The position numbers and the translations under genes were made by a program. Shown here piece by piece: positions 1 through 6,769 of a DNA stretch of 6,769 nucleotides (position 1 is its first letter; every line of letters starts with the position of its first letter). Below the pieces are notes generated by a model. That model saw only the letters and a list, made by a program, of their open reading frames with translations. It did not search any database and had not been told where the DNA came from. This DNA comes from Deltaproteobacteria bacterium (GTDB lineage: Bacteria; Myxococcota_A; Bradymonadia; UBA7976; VGTA01), in NCBI GenBank assembly GCA_016874875.1, contig VGTA01000178.1:1-6769 (forward strand), in the 5' to 3' direction.

Positions 1-41
1 TAGCGCGTGTCATTCGGTGAGTCGTCTCGGTGGGGCGGTGA

Positions 42-68
42 GGGGCGCTTGGGGCGCTTGGGGTGCTT
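42..68. repeat. Three tandem 9-bp repeats
   Basis: GGGGCGCTT occurs at 42-50 and 51-59, then GGGGTGCTT at 60-68 with one mismatch, followed by another GGGGC at 69-73. The unit length is a multiple of three, and on the minus strand one frame would read Pro-Gln-Ala repeats, but no start codon supports a gene. No function can be assigned. Confidence 0.7.
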
Positions 69-135
69 GGGGCCGCCAGCGGGCTGCGCGGGGAGCGGGG
101 GGGCTGAGCGGGGGCCTCGCGGCCTCCTCCTCAGC

Positions 136-230
136 GCGAGGCGCCCTCGGCGGGGCGCCTCGCCGCGCGGCGCGGGTCGCGCAGCGCGGGTCGCGCTCAG
201 GTGAGCGCGACGAGGGGGCTGGGCCCCCTC
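136..230 (-). terminator. Cluster of three strong hairpins after the last gene (putative operon end)
   Basis: Seven bases after the cytochrome stop codon the minus strand meets three perfect inverted repeats in a row. The first has 8-bp arms 223-230 and 212-219 with a 3-base loop. The second has 10-bp arms 202-211 and 190-199 separated by 2 bases; as RNA this gives about a 9-bp stem with a 4-base loop. The third has 10-bp arms 154-163 and 136-145 with an 8-base loop. The first two abut exactly. None is followed by a T-run on the minus strand, so this is not a textbook intrinsic terminator. The position fits transcript termination or 3'-end protection. The second repeat could also be a protein-binding palindrome. 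Confidence 0.5.
170..196. repeat. Direct repeat of 13 bp with a 14-bp period
   Basis: GCGCGGGTCGCGC occurs at 170-182 and again at 184-196, one base apart. The second copy runs into the left arm of the inverted repeat at 190-211. It may simply be slippage-derived low-complexity sequence in a non-coding stretch. Confidence 0.6.
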
Positions 231-236
231 ACGGGG

Positions 237-1068
237 TCACTGAAGGGACGCCACGTAGTGCAGGAGCGCCTTGATCTCGTCGTCGCTGACGGGGAGGACG
301 GGCATGGCGGGGGGGTAGCCCTCCACCACCTGCGCCATGGGCTCCTTGATGGAGCGGGCGAAGTACGCCTCGTCCACATAGAGCTCCGTCCCGTCCGCCA
401 TCTTCTCCTTGCGGCCCCAGATACCCTTCACGGTGGGGCCCACGAGGCGCGAGCCGTCCACGCTGTGGCAGGCGGAGCAGGTCTTGGAGGTGAAGAGCGC
501 CTTGCCCTGAGCGGCGAGCTTGGCGTCCACCGCGAAGGCGGCGGGGGCGGCGGCGGGGGCGGCGGGGGCGGCGGGGGCGGCGGGGGCGGCGGCGGCCTGC
601 CGGGCGAAGGGCTTGGCGCCCTCCGCCGCCACCAGCGCCATGGCGCGGGCGATGGGGAGCTGCAGCTTGCCGGCGCGCTCGATGGTGCGCCCGTGGAGCG
701 CGTCGGAGTCGCCGCTCACCAGGTGCGACTTGGCCTCGGCCTCGGAGTTGTAGAGCGCCTCGACGCGGCCGCTCTTGGTGATCTGCCAGAGCTCCTTGTA
801 CTCCACGAGCTTGTCGGCCGCGTCCGCGCGCTGCGCGGCGCGGAGCTTGCCAAAGCTCGAGGAGTCGTCGGCGCGCTCGATGGTGAGGCGCGCGCTCTCC
901 TGCCAGAAGTAGCCGGTGAGCAGCGCGATCGAGACGATCACGCTCACGAACGAGGCCACGCCCCAGAAGGTGAGCGCGCCAAACGAGATGTTGTCGGGCT
1001 CAGGAGGCGGCAGCGGGTGGTGATCGCCGTGGTGATCGCCGTGGTGATCGTCGTGGTGAGAGTCATGC

Positions 1069-1076
<8 letters not shown>
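237..1076 (-). CDS. Membrane-anchored monoheme cytochrome c with His-rich tail, caa3-type haem domain
   Basis: This is probably a tethered electron carrier between ACIII and a terminal oxidase. Visible parts of the 279 residues are: a His/Asp-rich tail with nine His in residues 1-20; a Pro-rich turn (21-27); one membrane segment (about 33-57); a charged module (about 76-153) ending LQLPIARAMALVAAEG; an Ala-Pro linker of AAP repeats (161-180); and a C-terminal cytochrome c domain (183-279). CSACH is at 200-204 and the likely axial Met is M258. The haem domain (GPTVKGIWGR, DEAYFARSI, VEGYPPAMPV) closely resembles the one fused to oxidase subunit II in caa3 enzymes. No CuA domain is present, so this is not CoxB. 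Haem attachment puts the C-terminus in the periplasm and therefore the His tail in the cytoplasm. The ATG at 1076 overlaps the end of actF by eight bases, with only a weak GGGG (1087-1084) upstream, suggesting translational coupling. The exact physiological partner is unknown. Confidence 0.88.
540..587. repeat. 9-bp repeat array encoding the Ala-Pro linker
   Basis: GGCGGGGGC (plus strand) occurs at 540-548, then after an extra GGC in four perfect tandem copies from 552 to 587. Read on the minus strand in the cytochrome gene, each unit encodes Ala-Pro-Ala, giving the AAP-type linker between the middle module and the haem domain. Every unit is a multiple of three, so copy-number change would alter linker length without shifting the frame. 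Confidence 0.9.
1017..1058. repeat. 12-bp repeat array encoding the His-rich tail
   Basis: GTGGTGATCGCC (plus strand) occurs at 1017-1028 and 1029-1040, a one-base variant at 1041-1052, and a partial fourth copy from 1053. On the minus strand it encodes the repeated His-His-Gly-Asp/Asp-Asp tail at the start of the cytochrome c protein. It is in frame, so expansion or contraction keeps the reading frame. Confidence 0.9.
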
Positions 1077-2304
<1,228 letters not shown>

Positions 2305-2306
2305 GT

Positions 2307-2981
2307 TCAGCGGGCCTCCTGTGCAGTGGATTCAGCGCGGTCGCCCGGCTCGCCGTACTGGCTACGCTGGAGCGCGCGCACATAGGCCACGATCGCCCAG
2401 CGGTCCTCGACGGAGATCTGGTGCTTGTAGCCCTTCATGAGCTGCGAGGCGCTGCCGTTGGAGATCACGCCATAGATGTGACCGGCGGCGTACTCGCGCA
2501 TGTAGTCTTGGTGGTAGCTCGGCACGTTGAGCTTGCCGACGGTCTTCACCACCCCGTCGCCGTAGCCGGTCTGGCCGTGGCAGGGGGTGCAGTAGATGCC
2601 GTAGCGCTGCTGGCCGCGCGCCATAAACGCCTCGTCCGCCTTCACCTGCGCGGGGAGCGCCGTGATAGGCTGGCCCGCGGCGTCGAGGCCACGCCAGTAG
2701 GCGTCGTCCTCCTGCAGGTAGCGGTCGTCGTGCGACGCCACTGCGCCCTTGGTGACGCCGTAGGCCACCTTCAGGAAGTCCTTGCCCACGGCGCCCTCGA
2801 CGGGGGGGCGCATGGCGCGCTTGTCCTCAAAGAGCTTGCTCTCGCGCTGCGGCTTGTACTTGTCCTGGAGGTCCATGTTCTGGTTGGGGTGCACGGGCGG
2901 CTTGCGAGAGGGCTCGCCGCGGCAGCCGAGGAGGGCGCTCAGGCAGAGGAGGCCGAGCGTGACGCGTGTGATGTGGCGCAT
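2307..2981 (-). CDS. actE: ActE, lipoprotein monoheme cytochrome c subunit of ACIII
   Basis: This is the periplasmic, lipid-anchored cytochrome c subunit of ACIII, which passes electrons towards the oxidase or a carrier. It is 224 residues long. The N-terminus is a lipoprotein signal peptide with lipobox LLGC, so C20 should be lipidated. The haem motif CTPCH is at 131-135. The likely axial methionine is M182 in LMKGYKHQ, followed by the very characteristic ISVEDRWAIVAYVRALQRSQ (189-208). The N-terminal extension, with RAMRPPVEGAVGKD (55-68), also matches ActE proteins. Many relatives have MP rather than MK after the haem-ligand methionine, a small deviation. The start is ATG at 2981, three bases after the actD stop and in the same frame. 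GGAGG at 2997-2993 inside actD is the ribosome-binding site. TGA ends the gene two bases before actF. Confidence 0.94.
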   Translation of the reverse strand: MRHITRVTLGLLCLSALLGCRGEPSRKPPVHPNQNMDLQDKYKPQRESKLFEDKRAMRPPVEGAVGKDFLKVAYGVTKGAVASHDDRYLQEDDAYWRGLDAAGQPITALPAQVKADEAFMARGQQRYGIYCTPCHGQTGYGDGVVKTVGKLNVPSYHQDYMREYAAGHIYGVISNGSASQLMKGYKHQISVEDRWAIVAYVRALQRSQYGEPGDRAESTAQEAR

Positions 2982-2984
2982 TGC

Positions 2985-3524
2985 TTACTTGTCCTCCACC
3001 ACGGTGATGTGCGCGCCGCCGAGCTCGGCGAGCTGGTTGTGCGTCCTCTCCATGTCGAAGAGGGGGTCCGCCACCTCCACGCTCAAGAAGAAGCCGTCGT
3101 CGGTCACGCGGCGGAAGCGCGCCACGCGGTCGAGCGGGTGGTAGGGGCGGGGGAGGCCGTTGAGCGCGAACATGCCAAACACCGTCCCAAAGGCGGAGAG
3201 CAGGATCGAGAGCTCAAAGGTCACGGGGGTGGCGAACTGCCACGCGAAGTAGGGCTTGCCGCCGATCACGAGCGGGTAGTCCACCGCGCCGGTCCACCAC
3301 TGGAGGAGGAGCCCGATGGTGAGGCCGGTGAGCCCGCCGCCGAGGGTGAGCCAGGGCACCTTGGAGCCGGTGAGCCCCATGGCGTCGTCCATCCCGTGGA
3401 TGGGGAAGGGCGACCAGGTCTCAAACTTGCGATAGCCGAGCTTGTGGAGCTCCTGCGCAGCGTGGAGCAGCTCGGCGGGGTTGGCGAACTCAGCGAGCAC
3501 GCCCCAGTTCTTCTGCGAGGTCAT
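2985..3524 (-). CDS. actD: ActD, DUF3341 membrane subunit of ACIII
   Basis: This small membrane subunit of ACIII has no cofactor and a structural role. It is 179 residues long, normal for the DUF3341 family. The soluble N-terminal part (1-55) starts WGVLAEFANPAELLHAA, followed by two membrane segments at about 57-76 and 98-122. The signature between and inside them, YPLVIGGKP (83-91) and PVTFELSILLSAFG (100-113), followed by LPRPYHPL (124-131), is typical of ActD. The C-terminal soluble part ends in a LAELGGAHITVVE strand. The start is ATG at 3524, immediately after the actC TAA with no spacer. A perfect AGGAGG at 3538-3533 inside the end of actC lies eight bases upstream, so initiation should be efficient and coupled to actC translation. 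The TAA stop is followed three bases later by actE. No haem or Fe-S motif is present, as expected. Confidence 0.95.
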   Translation of the reverse strand: MTSQKNWGVLAEFANPAELLHAAQELHKLGYRKFETWSPFPIHGMDDAMGLTGSKVPWLTLGGGLTGLTIGLLLQWWTGAVDYPLVIGGKPYFAWQFATPVTFELSILLSAFGTVFGMFALNGLPRPYHPLDRVARFRRVTDDGFFLSVEVADPLFDMERTHNQLAELGGAHITVVEDK

Positions 3525-4955
3525 TTAGTGCGCCTCCTTGTTCGAGACGGCGTTCGAGACGGCGTGATGGGCGTGGGCGTAGCCCTCCCAGTGCGGGTCG
3601 GCCTGCGGCATCACGCCCTTCACCTCAGAGATCGCCACGGCGGGCAGGAACTTGAGGAAGAGGATGAAGAGGGTGAAGAACAGCCCAAAGGAGCCCAGGA
3701 AGGTGCTCATGTCGTAGACCGTGGGGGCGTAGTAGTCCCACGACGAGGGCAGGAAGTCGCGGTGGAGCGTCATGGTGATCACGAAGCGCTCGAACCACAT
3801 GCCGATGTTCACGAAGATCGAGAGGATGAAGGTCACCGTGAGGTTGGTGCGCATCTTCTTGGACCAGAAGAACTGCGGCGAGATCACGTTACAGCTCACC
3901 ATGGCGAGGTACGCCCACCAGTAGGGGCCGAAGGCGCGGTTGATGAAGGCGAAGCCCTCATACGGCGAGCCGCTGTACCAGGCGATAAAGAACTCCATCG
4001 CGTAGGCGTAGCCCACCAGCGTGCCCGTCACGAGGATGATCTTGTTCATGTTCTCGATGTGGCGGATGGTGATGAAGTCCTCGAGCCCAAACAGCTTGCG
4101 CGAGGGCACGGCGAGGGTGAGCACCATCGCGAAGCCCGAGAAGATGGCGCCGGCGACGAAGTAAGGGGGGAAGATCGTGGTGTGCCAGCCGGGGAGCACC
4201 GACACCGCGAAGTCGAACGACACGATGGTGTGCACGGAGAGCACGAGGGGCGTGGCGAGCGCGGCGAGCAGCATGTAGGCGCGCTCGTAGTTCTGCCAGT
4301 GGCGGTTGGCGCCGCGCCAGCCGAGGGAGAAGAGCCCATAGCTCCAGAACGCCAGCTTGCTCTTAGCGCGGTCGCGGAGGGTGGCGAGGTCGGGGACGAG
4401 GCCCACGTACCAGAACAGGAGCGACACGGTGAAGTAGGTGGACACCGCGAACACGTCCCACAGCAGCGGGCTGCGGAAGTTGGGCCACATCGCCATCTGG
4501 TTGGGGATGGGGAGCATCCAGTACGCCGCCCACACGCGCCCCACGTGGATGCCGGGGAACACGAGGGCGCAGATCACCGCGAAGATCGTCATCGCCTCCG
4601 CGAAGCGGTTGATGGCGGTGCGCCACTTCTGGCGGAAGAGGAACAGCACGGCGCTGATGAGGGTGCCGGCGTGGCCGATGCCCACCCAGAACACGAAGTT
4701 CACGATGGCCCAGCCCCAGCCCACGGGGTTGTTGAGGCCCCAGATGCCCGTGCCCTCCCAGAAGAGGTAGCCGATGGACGCAAAGAGCATCGCCATCACG
4801 GTGCCGGCGACGCCGAGCGCGAGAATCCAGTTGATGTTGAGGGGCTTCTCCACCACACCGCAGATCGCCTCGGTGATGGAGTGGAAGTCGTGCTTCCCGG
4901 CCACGAAGGGCGGCGGGAAGATCGACTCTTTGTTATGAGGGGATGTGTCAGACAT
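3525..4955 (-). CDS. actC: ActC, NrfD/PsrC-like quinol-oxidising membrane subunit of ACIII
   Basis: This integral membrane subunit of ACIII is thought from known structures to hold the quinol site next to the ActB iron-sulfur chain. The 476 residues match the usual family length. About ten hydrophobic segments can be marked by hand, near 41-66, 80-106, 118-138, 165-186, 228-250, 263-283, 303-325, 345-365, 370-392 and 416-438. Strongly family-like blocks include GIGHAGTLISA (92-102), FRQKWRTAINRFAEAMT (107-123), FPGIHVGR (133-140), the D167 and D248 regions, and NIGMWFERF (383-391). The N-terminal tail with PPPFVAGKHDFHSITE is also typical. The start is ATG at 4955, with GGTGAG five bases upstream. 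The C-terminal tail is His-rich and contains a duplicated AVSN caused by a 12-bp DNA duplication. The TAA stop directly touches the actD ATG. The spacing indicates membership of the same operon as actB and actD. Confidence 0.97.
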   Translation of the reverse strand: MSDTSPHNKESIFPPPFVAGKHDFHSITEAICGVVEKPLNINWILALGVAGTVMAMLFASIGYLFWEGTGIWGLNNPVGWGWAIVNFVFWVGIGHAGTLISAVLFLFRQKWRTAINRFAEAMTIFAVICALVFPGIHVGRVWAAYWMLPIPNQMAMWPNFRSPLLWDVFAVSTYFTVSLLFWYVGLVPDLATLRDRAKSKLAFWSYGLFSLGWRGANRHWQNYERAYMLLAALATPLVLSVHTIVSFDFAVSVLPGWHTTIFPPYFVAGAIFSGFAMVLTLAVPSRKLFGLEDFITIRHIENMNKIILVTGTLVGYAYAMEFFIAWYSGSPYEGFAFINRAFGPYWWAYLAMVSCNVISPQFFWSKKMRTNLTVTFILSIFVNIGMWFERFVITMTLHRDFLPSSWDYYAPTVYDMSTFLGSFGLFFTLFILFLKFLPAVAISEVKGVMPQADPHWEGYAHAHHAVSNAVSNKEAH

Positions 4956-4966
4956 GTGCGCTCACC

Positions 4967-6769
4967 TTAGCCGGGGAAGCTGGGGTTCGGGTTGCGGACC
5001 TTGGCCAAGAACGACGTCCGGGACTGGAGGTTGAGCTCCGAGAGGAGGACGTAGTCGAGGGCGGCGGCCTTGAGCTGCGCGACCTCGCTCTTGGGGTTGT
5101 TGATGTCGCCGAAGGTGATGGCCTTGGTGGGGCAGCCCTGGGCGCACGCGGGGGTGATCCGGTCGATGATCTGCTGCTTCACCTCGGGGTTGAGCGCGGC
5201 GTTGCGCTTGCCCTTGTTGATGCGCTGCACGCAGTAGGTGCACTTCTCCATCACGCCGCGGAAGCGGACGGTGACGTTGGGGTTGCGCTGCATGTGAATC
5301 AGCTCGTCCTGCCCCTTGGAGTAGTTGTAGAAGTTGAAGCGGCGGACCTTGAGGGGGCAGTTGTTGGCGCAGTAGCGCGTGCCGATGCAGCGGTTGTACA
5401 CCATGTCGTTGAGCCCCTCGGGGCTGTGGACGGTGGCGGCCACGGGGCAGACGTTCTCGCAGGGCGCCGTCTCGCACTGCTGGCAGGCGATGGGCTGGTG
5501 CACCACCTCGGGATTGGCGTCGTCCCCGGTGAAGTAGCGGTCCATGCGGATCCAGTGCATCTCGCGACCGCGGCGGACCTGGTCCTTACCCACCATGGGG
5601 ATGTTGTTCTCGGCCACGCAGGCCACCATGCAGGCGTTGCAGCCCGTGCAGGTGCTCAGGTCGATGACCATGCCCCACTGGTGCCCCTGGCTGTAGTCGA
5701 AGTCCCCGTAGATCGACTTCGCCTCCGGGTGGAGGACGGCGAACTTGGTCTTGTCGGGCATCGGCGCGCCGTGCTGGATGATGCCGGGCTTGGCGAAGGT
5801 GGGGTTCTCGGCGTAGCCGGCCACCGTCGTCTCGCGCACGATCTTGGGGCGCTCCATGTTCTCGAAGCCCTCGATGGAGTGCTGGCGAGAGTTGTCGTAG
5901 CGCTGCACGGCGGCGATGAAGTAAGAGCCCTCCACCTTGGTCACCTTGGCGCCGGAGGCGGCGAAGGGGGCGGCGCTGGCGCGGAGGGGGCCGACGTCAA
6001 AGCCGTAGACGGTGGAGTCGTTGTAGCTGCCCTCCTGGTAGGGCAGGTAGTTCTTAAACTCGCGCCCGTAGCCGAGGGTGAGGACCACGGTGTTGTCGGC
6101 GAGGCCGGGCATCACCCACGCGGCGGTCTTGAGGGTGGCGCCGTTGAGGGTCACCTCCACCATGTCGACCGCGAAGTCGGAGTCCACGGGGCGCTCCACC
6201 ACGCCGAGCGCCTTGGCGGTGGCGGGGCTGAGGAGCGCGGCGTTGTCCCAGGTGATCTTGGTGAGGGGGTCGGGGACCTCCTGCTGCCAAGAGTTGTTGG
6301 CGAAGCGACCGTCGAACAGGTTGTGCGAGGGCACGAACAGCACGTCGAGCTTGTCGGCGGCGGGGGCGGCGGCGGCGGTGGCGGTGAGGCCGCCGAGGCC
6401 GCTCGGGGCCTTGGGGGAGGCGGCGAAGGCGGCGTGGGCGTCGTCCACCACGCCCTCGTGGAGCCAGCGGCGCCAGCGCTTGTGGAAGCCCACGGCGCCG
6501 GTGGCGTCCTTCCAGGCGCCGCGCACGAGGTCGTAGCCCTTGGCGTCCTTGTCGCCGAGGAGGGCGGCGAGGAGCTCGAGCTCGCTGAGGGCGGCGTGGA
6601 GGGGCTGGATGAGGGGCTGCTGCAGCGCCACCTGCCCGTCGACGTGCGCGAGGTCGCCCCACGCCTCGAGGTAGTGGGCGCGGGGCACCACCACCGCCTT
6701 GGCGGCGTCGAGGGCGGCGGTGGTCTCGTTGGTCATGTCGGCGAGGTAGACCACCTCGCCGGCCTTCTT
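4967..6769 (-). CDS. actB: ActB, iron-sulfur subunit of Alternative Complex III (5' end beyond the window)
   Basis: This is the periplasmic electron-transfer subunit of ACIII, carrying electrons from quinol oxidation at ActC towards the haem subunits. The frame is open to the window edge and shows 600 codons. Family members are about 1000 residues, so the N-terminus, expected to carry a Tat signal, is missing; the GTG at 6754 is not a credible start. Numbered from that GTG codon, residues 1-245 are the end of the molybdopterin-oxidoreductase-like B1 domain (WGDLAHVDGQ, QPLIQPL, YDLVRGAWK), which in this family binds no molybdenum cofactor. Residues about 355-570 are the ferredoxin-like B2 domain. 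Its cysteines are C369/372/375/379, C424/427/432/436, C456/462/466, C505/508 and C537/541. These 15 ligands match three [4Fe-4S] and one [3Fe-4S] cluster. An Ala-rich stretch at 124-133 looks like a linker or insertion. TAA stops the gene 11 bases before actC. Confidence 0.96.
   Translation of the reverse strand, partial: KKAGEVVYLADMTNETTAALDAAKAVVVPRAHYLEAWGDLAHVDGQVALQQPLIQPLHAALSELELLAALLGDKDAKGYDLVRGAWKDATGAVGFHKRWRRWLHEGVVDDAHAAFAASPKAPSGLGGLTATAAAAPAADKLDVLFVPSHNLFDGRFANNSWQQEVPDPLTKITWDNAALLSPATAKALGVVERPVDSDFAVDMVEVTLNGATLKTAAWVMPGLADNTVVLTLGYGREFKNYLPYQEGSYNDSTVYGFDVGPLRASAAPFAASGAKVTKVEGSYFIAAVQRYDNSRQHSIEGFENMERPKIVRETTVAGYAENPTFAKPGIIQHGAPMPDKTKFAVLHPEAKSIYGDFDYSQGHQWGMVIDLSTCTGCNACMVACVAENNIPMVGKDQVRRGREMHWIRMDRYFTGDDANPEVVHQPIACQQCETAPCENVCPVAATVHSPEGLNDMVYNRCIGTRYCANNCPLKVRRFNFYNYSKGQDELIHMQRNPNVTVRFRGVMEKCTYCVQRINKGKRNAALNPEVKQQIIDRITPACAQGCPTKAITFGDINNPKSEVAQLKAAALDYVLLSELNLQSRTSFLAKVRNPNPSFPG

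Larger units (their letters stand above)
1..236. other. Non-coding GC-rich region downstream of the ACIII operon
   Basis: No convincing gene is visible. The open frames here on the plus strand are Gly/Arg/Ala-rich and carry no recognisable domain. A minus-strand frame is open from 228 to the TGA at 12-10 and reads as Pro/Ala/Arg-rich sequence ending in PQAPQAP-like repeats. It contains no ATG, GTG or TTG and so has no start. The region holds the hairpin cluster and two sets of short direct repeats. An ATG on the minus strand at 13-11 could begin a following gene, but only four codons are visible and no clear ribosome-binding site precedes it. Confidence 0.6.

Noticed and set aside
10..228. 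Minus-strand Pro/Ala/Arg-rich open frame ending in PQA repeats
   Set aside because: It contains no ATG, GTG or TTG start codon and begins right after a stop. It is most likely high-GC non-coding sequence.
17..274. Short plus-strand open frames in the downstream gap (7-204 and 17-274)
   Set aside because: They have Gly/Arg/Ala low-complexity composition, no ribosome-binding site and no domain, and they run across the hairpin cluster.
540..587. CRISPR-like array
   Set aside because: The repeats are contiguous 9-bp units without spacers and lie inside a coding region as an amino-acid linker.
2421..4970. 849-codon open frame on the plus strand opposite actE, actD and actC
   Set aside because: It is codon-aligned with the three real genes, which happen to share one frame. 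It stays open because the sense strand avoids TTA, CTA and TCA codons. The protein is His/Glu/Arg/Val-rich with no domain, while the minus strand encodes clear family proteins.
4967..6769. Molybdenum-dependent oxidoreductase (formate, nitrate or polysulfide type)
   Set aside because: The B1-like domain resembles the molybdopterin family, but fusion to the 15-Cys ferredoxin domain and the actC-D-E-F neighbours identify ActB, which is known to lack the cofactor.

Overview
The window is a high-GC stretch, roughly two-thirds G+C by eye. It carries one tightly packed operon read entirely from the minus strand. The order of transcription, from high to low coordinates, is the 3' part of actB, actC, actD, actE, actF, then a membrane-anchored monoheme cytochrome c. 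This is Alternative Complex III (ACIII), the quinol:electron-acceptor oxidoreductase that replaces the bc1 complex in many bacteria. actA (the multiheme subunit) and the N-terminal half of actB should lie beyond the right edge. The gene set, GC content and protein style suggest a Myxococcota/deltaproteobacterium-like or related Gram-negative organism. That is inference; nothing in the window fixes the taxon.

Layout: 6769-4967 encodes ActB, running off the right edge. It holds the end of the molybdoenzyme-like B1 domain and the complete ferredoxin-like B2 domain, whose 15 cysteines fit three [4Fe-4S] plus one [3Fe-4S] cluster. 4955-3525 encodes ActC (NrfD-like, about 10 TM, quinol side). 3524-2985 encodes ActD (DUF3341, 2 TM). 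2981-2307 encodes ActE (lipoprotein monoheme cytochrome c). 2304-1069 encodes ActF (second NrfD-like subunit). 1076-237 encodes a cytochrome c with a His/Asp-rich cytoplasmic tail, one TM, a middle module, an Ala-Pro linker and a C-terminal haem domain like the one fused to caa3 oxidase subunit II. Gaps between genes are 11, 0, 3, 2 and -8 bases, so the genes are almost certainly co-transcribed and largely translationally coupled. Positions 1-236 have no convincing gene. They hold three strong GC-rich inverted repeats just past the last stop codon, plus short direct repeats.

How the genes work together (family knowledge): ActC oxidises (mena)quinol in the membrane. Electrons pass through the ActB Fe-S clusters to the haems of ActA and ActE, then to a terminal oxidase, often bound in a supercomplex. 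The last gene is a plausible tethered carrier from ACIII to an oxidase that lacks its own haem domain.

ACIII itself is well described, and I see no wholly new system. The least ordinary element is the last gene. It has a composite architecture, and its repetitive DNA encodes both its His-rich tail and its Ala-Pro linker.
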